Assembly (NCBI GenBank): GCA_046712825.1
Contig: JBKKCR010000098.1
Span: forward strand, 1-11,599
Direction of reading: 5' to 3'
Source: DATFGK01 sp046712825
Lineage (GTDB): Bacteria; Actinomycetota; AC-67
Length of the DNA stretch: 11,599 bases
In this document: positions 5,381 through 11,599 of the stretch, piece after piece
Numbering within the stretch: the first letter of the stretch is position 1
Layout: every line of letters starts with the position of its first letter
The notes under the pieces: generated by a model
Told to the model about the DNA's origin: nothing
Database searches by the model: none
What the model saw: only the letters and a program-made list of their open reading frames with translations
Position numbers and translations under genes: made by a program

Positions 5381-5911
5381 ATGTCCGAGTTCCTGACCGA
5401 CGTCGAGACCCTGCGCAAGCGCGCTCGGGAGCACCTGGAGCTTGGCCCCATCACGGACGCCTATGGTGCAGATCGCGAGCGGGTGATCGCGGTACTCAAC
5501 GAGGTTCTTGCGACCGAGATCGTGTGCGTTCTCCGCTACAAACGCCATTACTACACGGCCCAGGGCATCAACGCGGCTCCGGTGGCTGCAGAGTTCCTCC
5601 AGCACGCCACCGAGGAGCAGCAGCACGCCGACATGGTCGCCGAGCGGATCGTGCAGCTGAACGGTTCTCCGGACTTCTCACCGGAAGGGCTGGCGACTCG
5701 ATCGCACTCCGAGTACGACGCTTCGACCGAACTGCTGGCGATGGTGCGCGAAGACCTCGTCGCCGAACGAGTCGCGATCGCCTCGTACCAAGAGATCGTC
5801 CGCTGGCTCGGAAACGACGACCCCACGACGCGGAGGATCATCGAGACGATCCTCGCCGTCGAGGAGGAGCACGCAGACGACCTGCTCAGCATCCTCCAAG
5901 ATATGGGCTGA
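5381..5911 (+). CDS. Bacterioferritin-like di-iron ferritin family protein
   Basis: A 176-residue four-helix protein. The iron ligands fall where the ferritin-like family expects them: E46 in LATEIV, an ExxH pair E79/H82 in TEEQQHAD, E129 in LVAERV, and a second ExxH pair E161/H164 in VEEEHADD. The segment between the helix pairs (NGSPDFSPEG, 94-103) is typical of the bacterioferritin/Dps-like group often annotated simply as bacterioferritin. It probably oxidises and stores ferrous iron, limiting Fenton chemistry, in the cytoplasm. No haem-binding Met can be assigned with confidence. The start is supported by AAGGGAGG five bases before the ATG. It lies 87 bases after soxR and 48 before a flavin oxidoreductase gene, a plausible two-gene unit. 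Whether it forms a cage, or instead acts as a small di-iron enzyme, cannot be decided here. Confidence 0.85.
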   Translation: MSEFLTDVETLRKRAREHLELGPITDAYGADRERVIAVLNEVLATEIVCVLRYKRHYYTAQGINAAPVAAEFLQHATEEQQHADMVAERIVQLNGSPDFSPEGLATRSHSEYDASTELLAMVREDLVAERVAIASYQEIVRWLGNDDPTTRRIIETILAVEEEHADDLLSILQDMG

Positions 5912-5959
5912 CCCCCCGGGCCGGGGCATACCGTTCGGATCCAGGACGTTGAGGAAGGC

Positions 5960-7012
5960 ATGGAACTAGGCGTCTACACCTTTGCGCAGCTCGAGCCCAA
6001 CCCGTCCGACGACGAGGCGATCAGCCCCGCCCAACGGATGCGGGATCTGATGGAGGAGATCGAGCTTTCCGATCAGGTCGGACTGGATGTGTTCGCCGTC
6101 GGCGAGCACCACCGTCCGGACTTCATCGTCTCCGCTCCCGCGGTCGTGCTCGGCGCCGCCGCGGTGCGGACCGAGAAGATCAGGCTGTCGAGCGCCGTCA
6201 CGGTGCTGAGCTCCGACGACCCGGTTCGCGTCTTCCAGGACTTCGCCACGGTGGACCTGCTGTCGGGAGGCCGAGCCGAGATCATGGTCGGCCGCGGCTC
6301 GTTCATCGAGTCGTTCCCGTTGTTCGGCTACGACCTGGAGGACTACGACGAGCTCTTCGCCGAGAAGCTCGAGTTGCTGGTGCAGCTTCAGAAGTCCGAA
6401 CGGATCCGGTGGTCCGGTAGGTTCCGGTCCGCGATCAACGACCTAGGCGTCTACCCGCGGCCCGTCCAGGAGCAGATCCCGATCTGGGTGGCGGTGGGGG
6501 GCAACCCGGAGTCGGCCGTCCGAGCCGGGCGGCTCGGGCTGCCGATGGCGATCGCGATCATCGGCGGGATGCCGGAGCGCTTCAAGTACTTCGCCGACCT
6601 TCACCGCGAGACCGCGCGGGAGGACGGGCACGAGCAACCGGCGTTGAGCATCAACTCGCACGGCTACATCGCCGACGCGTCGCAGCAAGCTCTCGACGAT
6701 TCCTTCCCTTCGGTCTCGAAGGTGATGAACCGCATCGGCCGCGAGCGTGGATGGTCGCCCATGACGCGTCCGCAGTACGACGCAGCGGCGACGATCCGAG
6801 GCGCGAACTTCGTGGGGAGCCCGCAACAGGTGATCGACAAGATCCTCTTCCAGCACGAGATCTTCAACCACGACCGATTCCTCATCCAGTTCAGCGTCGG
6901 GACGATGCCGCACGAGAAGATCATGCGGTCCATCGAGCTGTTCGGGACCGAGGTCGCCCCCGTCGTCCGCGAAGAAGTCGGCCGCCGCACGGCCGCCGCC
7001 GCGACGGTATAA
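5960..7012 (+). CDS. LLM-class (luciferase-like) flavin-dependent oxidoreductase
   Basis: A 350-residue TIM-barrel protein of the bacterial luciferase-like monooxygenase family. It opens with MELGVYTFAQ, as in the subgroup typified by Atu2307-like proteins. Further landmarks are FAVGEHHRPDF (45-55), the strand IRLSSAVTVLSSDDPVRV (73-90), DLLSGGRAEIMVGRGS (99-114), the phosphate-binding region PIWVAVGGNPESA (174-186), and FVGSPQQVIDKIL near residue 290. Relatives use reduced flavin (FMN or F420) to oxidise or reduce small organic compounds; the substrate is unknown and the flavin type is not readable from these motifs alone. GAGGAAGG directly upstream (5951-5958) supports the ATG. The 48-base gap after the ferritin-like gene suggests co-transcription. 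No truncation or unusual residue is apparent. Confidence 0.85.
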   Translation: MELGVYTFAQLEPNPSDDEAISPAQRMRDLMEEIELSDQVGLDVFAVGEHHRPDFIVSAPAVVLGAAAVRTEKIRLSSAVTVLSSDDPVRVFQDFATVDLLSGGRAEIMVGRGSFIESFPLFGYDLEDYDELFAEKLELLVQLQKSERIRWSGRFRSAINDLGVYPRPVQEQIPIWVAVGGNPESAVRAGRLGLPMAIAIIGGMPERFKYFADLHRETAREDGHEQPALSINSHGYIADASQQALDDSFPSVSKVMNRIGRERGWSPMTRPQYDAAATIRGANFVGSPQQVIDKILFQHEIFNHDRFLIQFSVGTMPHEKIMRSIELFGTEVAPVVREEVGRRTAAAATV

Positions 7013-7035
7013 CCGCCGCTCTGGGTTGACCGCGC

Positions 7036-7041
7036 TACCCT
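7036..7041 (+). promoter_or_regulatory. -10 element of the ABC-F gene, leaderless
   Basis: TACCCT is followed by exactly six bases and the ATG at 7048, the same geometry as at soxR and the sigma-like gene. No Shine-Dalgarno sequence is present in the 35-base gap. TTGACC at 7026-7031 is only 4 bases away, too close to be the -35. Confidence 0.45.
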
Positions 7042-7047
7042 CACTTC

Positions 7048-8937
7048 ATGATCACGATCGCCGAGCTCCGCCGTGAATTCGGGAGCCGGCGCCTTTTCGA
7101 GGGCGCCGACCTTCGCGTCGGCGCTCGTGATCGCATCGCGATCGTCGGGCCGAACGGCTCCGGAAAGACCACGCTTTTCGAGATGATCGCCGGGTTACAG
7201 GAGCCCGACGCCGGTCGTATCGACATCGTCAAGGGCGCCGTGATCGGGTATCTGGCTCAGGAGACCGATGCGCTCCGCGGCCGGAGCGTTCTGGAGGAGG
7301 TCGTCGCGGCGGGCGCGGCCATGGATCATGCCGGTCACCGCCTGGCCGTGCTCGAAGCGGAGCTGGAGGACACGCTCGACGGAGACGAAAGACGACGTTT
7401 GCTCGACGAGTACGCCCGTTTGCACGAGCGGTTCGATTCTCTCGGTGGCTGGTCGCTCGAGACCCAGGCCAAGCAGATCCTCGCCGGGCTCGGATTCAGC
7501 GATGAGGACGCCGCGCGCCCGACGGACACGCTTTCGGGAGGATGGCTCATGCGCGTCGCGCTGGCGAAGCTGCTTCTTGCCTCCCCGGATGCGTTGATGC
7601 TCGACGAGCCCACGAACCATCTCGACCTTTCTTCCGTGGTATGGCTCGAGCAGTTCCTACGAGCGTACGAAGGCGCCGTGATGCTGGTCAGCCACGACCG
7701 CGACTTCATGAACGGCATCGTGACCCGCGTTGCCGAGATCGAGCGCGGCAAGCTCGTTTCCTACACCGGTGACTACGGGTCCTTCGTGGAACAGCGCGAG
7801 TTGCGCGCTCGTCAGGCGGAAGCGGCGGCGAAAGGCATCGCGCGCAAGCGCGCGCATACCGAGGTGTTCATCAATCGCTTCAGGTACAAGAACACCAAAG
7901 CGCGACAGGTGCAGAGCCGCATCAAGATGCTCGATAAGATGGAGGCCGCGCCCGACGCGCCCGCGACGACGCGCGCGATGAAGATCGGCTTCCCGCCGGC
8001 GCCGCGCTCCGGCCGCGTCACGGTCGAGTTGCAGGATGTGGCGTTCAGTTACGGCGACCATCCCGTGTACCGGGGGCTGAACCTCGAGATCGAACGCGGC
8101 CAGAAAGTGGCTCTGGTGGGGCCGAACGGCGCAGGCAAGACGACGTTGCTCAAGATCCTCGCGGGCGCCTTGATCCCCACCGGCGGGGAGCGAACGTTGG
8201 GACACAACGTGTCCGTCGGCTACTTCGCGCAACATCAACTCGAGGCGTTGGATCCGTCGCTCCGGGTCATCGAAGAGCTGGAGCGCGCCATGCCGCCGAA
8301 CGCGAACGTCAGGCCCCGCGATCTGCTGGGGCGGTTCCTGTTCAGTGGCGACGACGCGGACAAGCGCGTGCGGGTTCTGTCCGGCGGCGAGCGGTCGCGT
8401 CTCGCGCTGGCAAAGATGCTCGTGTCGCCGGTGAACCTCCTCTGTCTGGACGAACCCACCAACCATCTCGACATCACGAGCCGCGATGTTCTCGAGGACG
8501 CGCTCGCCGAGTACGAGGGAGCGATGGTGTTGATCACGCACGACCGACACTTGATCCGGTCGATCGCCGACCGGATCGTGGAGGTGACGGCCGGGCAGAC
8601 GCGTTCGTTCGCGGGCGATTACGAGTACTACCTCGAGCGCACGGCTGCAGAAGTAGCGCTCCCGGAACGGATCTCCACGCCGCGGACGAACACCAAACGC
8701 GAGGAAGCCGAGGCGCGGCAGGCTCGGTCGCGCCTGAAATCGGCGGTCCGCAAGATCGAGCAGGAGATCGAGGCGACGCACAGCGAGATGGAGAGGCTGG
8801 GCGCCATGCTGGCCGATCCGGACTTCTATACCTCCGGTGAGAGCGTCGGAGATGCCGTGCGCGATTACGAGCGGCTACAGGAACGGGTTGGCGAGCTCGA
8901 GGCGGAGTGGGAGAAGCTCACCACCGAGATGGCCTAG
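7048..8937 (+). CDS. ABC-F family ATPase (ribosome-associated, Uup/YheS-like)
   Basis: A 629-residue soluble protein with two ABC cassettes and no membrane segments. Cassette 1 has Walker A GPNGSGKTT (34-42), Q-loop Q71, signature LSGGW (162-166), Walker B ending at E187 in LDEPTNHLD, and H216. Cassette 2 has GPNGAGKTT (358-366), signature LSGGE (444-448), E469 in LDEPTNHLD, and H498. The basic linker between them (about 245-320, with INRFRYKNTKARQVQSRIK) is the segment that touches P-site tRNA in this family. A Lys/Glu-rich coiled coil closes the protein (548-629). The LSGGW signature in cassette 1 is usual in Uup- and YheS-type members. Such proteins bind the ribosomal E site to aid stalled translation or remove antibiotics; no residue here decides which. 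All catalytic residues are present. Its TAG overlaps the stop of the convergent acetyltransferase. Confidence 0.93.
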   Translation: MITIAELRREFGSRRLFEGADLRVGARDRIAIVGPNGSGKTTLFEMIAGLQEPDAGRIDIVKGAVIGYLAQETDALRGRSVLEEVVAAGAAMDHAGHRLAVLEAELEDTLDGDERRRLLDEYARLHERFDSLGGWSLETQAKQILAGLGFSDEDAARPTDTLSGGWLMRVALAKLLLASPDALMLDEPTNHLDLSSVVWLEQFLRAYEGAVMLVSHDRDFMNGIVTRVAEIERGKLVSYTGDYGSFVEQRELRARQAEAAAKGIARKRAHTEVFINRFRYKNTKARQVQSRIKMLDKMEAAPDAPATTRAMKIGFPPAPRSGRVTVELQDVAFSYGDHPVYRGLNLEIERGQKVALVGPNGAGKTTLLKILAGALIPTGGERTLGHNVSVGYFAQHQLEALDPSLRVIEELERAMPPNANVRPRDLLGRFLFSGDDADKRVRVLSGGERSRLALAKMLVSPVNLLCLDEPTNHLDITSRDVLEDALAEYEGAMVLITHDRHLIRSIADRIVEVTAGQTRSFAGDYEYYLERTAAEVALPERISTPRTNTKREEAEARQARSRLKSAVRKIEQEIEATHSEMERLGAMLADPDFYTSGESVGDAVRDYERLQERVGELEAEWEKLTTEMA

Positions 8938-9488
8938 CGCAACCTGTCCGGCCGCGACGATTCGGCGAAGAGATCGAAACGCCAGTCGTTGCACTGGCTG
9001 AAGCTGCCCGGCGGGTGCTCGAAGCGGACCTCTTTCACGAACATGAAACCCAGCGTTCGGCAGATCCCGTTCGAAGCCGGGTTCGCGACCGAAGGAAAAG
9101 CATGCACGAACCGGTGCTTTCCCTCCGCCCGCGCTACGGCGAGGGTCTGAGCGGTGGCCGAGCTGCCGATCCCCAGCCCCTGGAAGGCAATCAGCACGGA
9201 CCATCCGATCTCGTAGATGGGCTCGTCTCGCCAGGTGCGCTGCCAGTATCCGACCCAGCCGACACCTTCACCCGTTGCGGAGTGAACGATCTTGAACTGC
9301 CGCCCCGTACCCGGCTCGGGCGTTCGCTCGTAACGCGCTTGGCGTTCCGTGAGCTTCTCTGGAGTCTCCGGTCCGCCGATGTGCTGCGTCATCGCGGGGT
9401 CGCCGAGAAGCTTCTCTAGGAGTGGAAGGTCGCCTTGGCCCCAGGGATCGATGTGCACTTCGTTCTCTATATCGCGCACGGGCCGCAT
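8934..9488 (-). CDS. GNAT-family N-acetyltransferase
   Basis: A 184-residue protein of the RimJ/AAC(6')-like GNAT type. VHIDPWGQGDLPLLEKLLGD near the start and IYEIGWSVL (91-99) are core strands. The acetyl-CoA pyrophosphate loop is Q103-GLGIG-SS (motif Q/R-x-x-G-x-G/A). NPASNGICRTLGF (136-148) is the closing helix and strand. It should move an acetyl group to an amine of a small molecule or protein; the substrate is unknown. Two starts are possible. ATG at 9488 has AGGAAGAG about 10 bases upstream and leaves the usual short lead-in, so it is preferred. ATG at 9515 would add nine residues (MTIGRERRI). It diverges from the RibD-like gene with a gap of under 50 bases and shares its last four bases with the ABC-F stop. 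Confidence 0.85.
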   Translation of the reverse strand: MRPVRDIENEVHIDPWGQGDLPLLEKLLGDPAMTQHIGGPETPEKLTERQARYERTPEPGTGRQFKIVHSATGEGVGWVGYWQRTWRDEPIYEIGWSVLIAFQGLGIGSSATAQTLAVARAEGKHRFVHAFPSVANPASNGICRTLGFMFVKEVRFEHPPGSFSQCNDWRFDLFAESSRPDRLR

Positions 9489-9518
9489 GATACGACGCTC
9501 TCTTCCTATCGTCATGAG

Positions 9519-9524
9519 TAAGAT
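9519..9524 (+). promoter_or_regulatory. Candidate -10 element of the RibD-like gene
   Basis: TAAGAT lies 11 bases before the ATG at 9536, so the leader would be only about 4-5 bases. No ribosome-binding sequence is present. No good -35 is seen upstream. It lies directly beside the alternative upstream start (9515) of the divergent acetyltransferase. Confidence 0.35.
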
Positions 9525-9535
9525 TCCCGGTTCGT

Positions 9536-10171
9536 ATGGGATCCGTCTCCTGCCAAATCTCGGTCTCTCTCGACGGCTTCGTCGCCGGGCCCAACCAGAG
9601 CGTGAAGAACCCGCTCGGTGAGGGTGGGGAGCGCCTTCACGAGTGGATGTTCGCCACCGAGAGTTGGAATCGTCTACAGGGATCGGAGGGCGGCGAGCGA
9701 TCGGCCGACTCAACGGTCGTCGAGGAGGTCATGCAAGGCGTCGGCGCTTACATCATGGGCCGCAAGATGTTCGGCGGGGGTGACGGGGCGTGGGACGAGA
9801 CGTGGAAGGGCTGGTGGGGCGAAGAGCCGCCCTACCATGCTCCCGTCTTCGTGTTGACCCATCACGAGCGCGAGCCGCTGCCGATGCAGGGCGGCACGAC
9901 GTTCACGTTCGTCACCGACGGCATCGAGTCCGCGCTCACACAAGCCCGAGTGGTGGCCGGCGACAAGGACGTCGCGATCGCCGGGGGCGCGAGCGCCGTG
10001 AACCAATTCCTCGGGGCGGGGCTGCTCGACGAGCTCTATCTCCACATCGCCCCGGTCGTCCTCGGTGCGGGGGAGCGGCTGCTCGTGAACGTCGGCGACC
10101 CGACGCTTGAACCGATCAAAGTGGTCGCCTCGCCGGCGGTCACGCATGTCAAGTACCGCGTCGTGCGCTAG
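9536..10171 (+). CDS. RibD C-terminal / dihydrofolate reductase-like family protein
   Basis: A 211-residue protein with the RibD-C fold. It opens with VSCQISVSLDGFVAGPNQS (residues 4-22), the hallmark first strand and loop of the family. AYIMGRKMFGGGDGAWDETW (71-90) matches the helix and loop that precede the nucleotide site. DVAIAGGASAVNQFLGAGL (144-162) is the NADPH-binding Gly-rich turn. LDELYLHIAPVVLGAGERLL (163-182) closes the core. Family members reduce pterin- or flavin-like substrates with NADPH, but stand-alone copies like this one rarely have a known function, and no deaminase domain is attached. Riboflavin or folate synthesis is therefore not implied. An in-frame stop at 9515-9517 rules out a longer start. 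The cyclase gene follows after 27 bases and may be co-transcribed. Confidence 0.85.
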   Translation: MGSVSCQISVSLDGFVAGPNQSVKNPLGEGGERLHEWMFATESWNRLQGSEGGERSADSTVVEEVMQGVGAYIMGRKMFGGGDGAWDETWKGWWGEEPPYHAPVFVLTHHEREPLPMQGGTTFTFVTDGIESALTQARVVAGDKDVAIAGGASAVNQFLGAGLLDELYLHIAPVVLGAGERLLVNVGDPTLEPIKVVASPAVTHVKYRVVR

Positions 10172-10198
10172 GAACGTTTCAATGGCCGAGATGACCTG

Positions 10199-11599
10199 AT
10201 GGACCTCAATGAGCGGCTCCTTGCGACGAAGCTGGAGGAGCTCGGCCGCCTCCTGCCCGACTCGGGTGAGCTCCGAGGCCTGCTCGAGTCGTTCCTGCGA
10301 ACGGCCAGCGATGCTGAAGTGGTGCGCATCAACCCCGTCGCGTTCGCTCGGGATCACGACTGCGACGAAGCGGCTCTCATCGACCTCTTCCTTCACGGGC
10401 GCAAGATAGGTCTCCTCCGGATGGAGTGGCAGTACGTGTGTCCGGGCTGCGGCGACATCGTTGAGAGCTTCCAGTCACTCAGCTCGGCCACGGCCCACTT
10501 CTTCTGCCAGATCTGCAGTGCCGACCGCGATGCAGATCTGAGTGATTCGATCCAGATCTCTTTCAGCGTCTCGAAAGAGATCAAAAGATCGCGGTTCCAC
10601 GATCCGTCGTCGTTAAGCCCAGAGGAGTACTTCTTCGCCTACCGGTTCGCAGAGAACGGCGTAATGGAAGACGGCACGCCTTTACGCGAACATCTTCGTC
10701 GTCGGATGGCGATCTGTGCCTTCATCGAGGCGGGCGAAACCCTCTCGTTCGACGTTGATACCCACCCCGGGTTCCTCTGGTTCACGAACGGCCCGGCGCT
10801 GATGCTCCTCGACGAGCGGTCGGAGGAAACTAGGCGATTCGCATTCGAGTACACGGGGACGCGATCCGCCGGCTACCGGGCCGACATCGCGGCCGGCCCT
10901 GTGCACGTCGACTTCACCAACGCGACCGACGAGCGATATGCGCTCTACGTCGCGAACTTCGTGGGAGAGCCCGAGTGGGAGATGACTCCGTTCCTGTCCG
11001 GCGCGCGGCTTCTCACGAACCAGACGTTCCTTGATCTGTTCGAGGCGGAGACGATCGTCGCGGCCGAGGGTCTCGCGGTGAGGCGACTCGCTCTCGTCTT
11101 CACCGATATCCAGGGCTCGACGGCGCTTTACGACCGCATCGGCGACATGAAGGCGTTCGACCTCGTTCGTCTGCACTTCGGCTACCTGCGCGACGCCATT
11201 TCCGGCAACTCTGGAGCGCTCGTGAAGACGATCGGCGATGCCGTCATGGCGAGCTTCCACGACCCGCTCGACGCGCTGCGAGCCGCACTCGACATGCACG
11301 CGCAGATCGCCCGCTTCAACGCGGAGGCCGGCACCGATCTGGTCGCCTTGAAGGTTGGCGTCCATGTGGGGACGTGTCTCGCGGTTACGCTAAACGGCCG
11401 ACTGGACTACTTCGGCCAGGCGGTGAATATCGCCGCCCGCGTACAGGCGCTGTCGGACGCCAACGAGATCTACCTCACCGATGAGATGCTGTCGGTCCCG
11501 GGAACCGAGGAGCTTCTGGCCGCCTTCGAGATCGAGGCGCGATCGGTGGAGCTGAAGGGCGTCAAGGGAGCCGTGCGGGTTCATCGCGTGCATCCGAGG
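10199..11599 (+). CDS. Class III adenylate cyclase with N-terminal DUF5939-type region (3' end missing)
   Basis: 467 residues are visible and the frame is open at the window edge. Residues ~40-280 resemble DUF5939: INPVAFARDHDCDEAALIDL, then GLLRMEWQYVCPGC, with two Cys pairs C81/C84 and C103/C106 that look like a zinc site. The cyclase domain starts near 295. Metal-binding D303 is in FTDIQGST and D347 in KTIGDA. K343 and D403 (in LDYFGQAVN) occupy the purine-selecting positions and favour ATP, so the product should be cyclic AMP. The transition-state pair is N410 and R414 in VNIAARV. All catalytic residues are present in one chain, so it should work as a homodimer. No membrane segment is seen in the visible part. 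The N-terminal region is presumed regulatory; its signal is unknown. The ATG at 10199 has only a weak GAGATGA upstream. A frame stop at 10169 limits any extension. Confidence 0.9.
   Translation, partial: MDLNERLLATKLEELGRLLPDSGELRGLLESFLRTASDAEVVRINPVAFARDHDCDEAALIDLFLHGRKIGLLRMEWQYVCPGCGDIVESFQSLSSATAHFFCQICSADRDADLSDSIQISFSVSKEIKRSRFHDPSSLSPEEYFFAYRFAENGVMEDGTPLREHLRRRMAICAFIEAGETLSFDVDTHPGFLWFTNGPALMLLDERSEETRRFAFEYTGTRSAGYRADIAAGPVHVDFTNATDERYALYVANFVGEPEWEMTPFLSGARLLTNQTFLDLFEAETIVAAEGLAVRRLALVFTDIQGSTALYDRIGDMKAFDLVRLHFGYLRDAISGNSGALVKTIGDAVMASFHDPLDALRAALDMHAQIARFNAEAGTDLVALKVGVHVGTCLAVTLNGRLDYFGQAVNIAARVQALSDANEIYLTDEMLSVPGTEELLAAFEIEARSVELKGVKGAVRVHRVHPR

Noticed and set aside
5912..5926. 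GC-rich palindrome CCCCGG-g-CCGGGG after the ferritin-like gene as a terminator
   Set aside because: The loop would be one base and no T-run follows. The next gene begins 48 bases downstream with a good ribosome site.
7026..7031. TTGACC as the -35 of the ABC-F promoter
   Set aside because: It is only four bases from the TACCCT box; the two cannot form one promoter.
7657..8781. A 374-residue open frame antisense to the ABC-F gene
   Set aside because: The plus-strand frame has every ABC motif. The antisense translation is Arg/His-rich with no domain, typical of a GC-rich shadow.

Overview
This window is GC-rich and tightly packed, with gaps between genes of about 110 bases or fewer. Several genes appear to start without a leader, and the gene families include a DUF5939 cyclase, an actinobacterial-type SoxR, a QueA-like paralog and a MEDS-type regulator. 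Together these suggest an uncultured or little-studied member of the Actinomycetota. This placement is inferred from style and families, not from a marker gene. No rRNA, tRNA, mobile element, CRISPR array or phage gene is visible. The neighbourhood looks chromosomal.

Left block (1-2721, minus strand). From upstream to downstream it holds a patatin-like lipase, a membrane-anchored PlsC-type acyltransferase with an unusual active-site Asn, and a 3'-truncated MEDS-domain sensor of the RsbA anti-sigma type. The lipase and acyltransferase (39-base gap) probably form a lipid-remodelling operon. The sensor may have its own stress-type promoter.

Centre-left (2722-5293). A 64-residue protein that is little more than a sigma-70 region 4 helix-turn-helix diverges from the lipase. 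The two genes share a mirrored pair of identical 10-bp -10 elements. Convergent to the small gene, overlapping it by 4 bases, is a two-gene minus-strand operon: a short-chain dehydrogenase, then a QueA-like protein joined to it by an ATGA overlap. This operon diverges from soxR. The shared control region has a 16-bp dyad inside a 19-bp promoter spacer, the classic MerR/SoxR layout. SoxR therefore probably switches on the dehydrogenase/QueA-like pair in response to redox-active compounds and also controls itself.

Centre-right (5381-8937, plus strand). A di-iron ferritin-like protein, a luciferase-like flavin oxidoreductase and an ABC-F ATPase follow. The first two fit an iron/redox theme beside soxR. 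The ABC-F gene has its own leaderless promoter and is probably a ribosome-associated translation or antibiotic-protection factor.

Right block (8934-11599). A GNAT acetyltransferase on the minus strand overlaps the end of the ABC-F gene by 4 bases. It diverges from a RibD-C/dihydrofolate-reductase-like protein, which is followed after 27 bases by a class III adenylate cyclase with an N-terminal DUF5939-type region. The cyclase runs off the right edge.

No large new defence or biosynthetic system is evident. The items most worth following are the sigma-region-4 microprotein with its mirrored promoter, the SoxR-controlled QueA-like operon, the Asp-to-Asn change in the acyltransferase, and the recurring TANNNT-N6-start leaderless arrangement.
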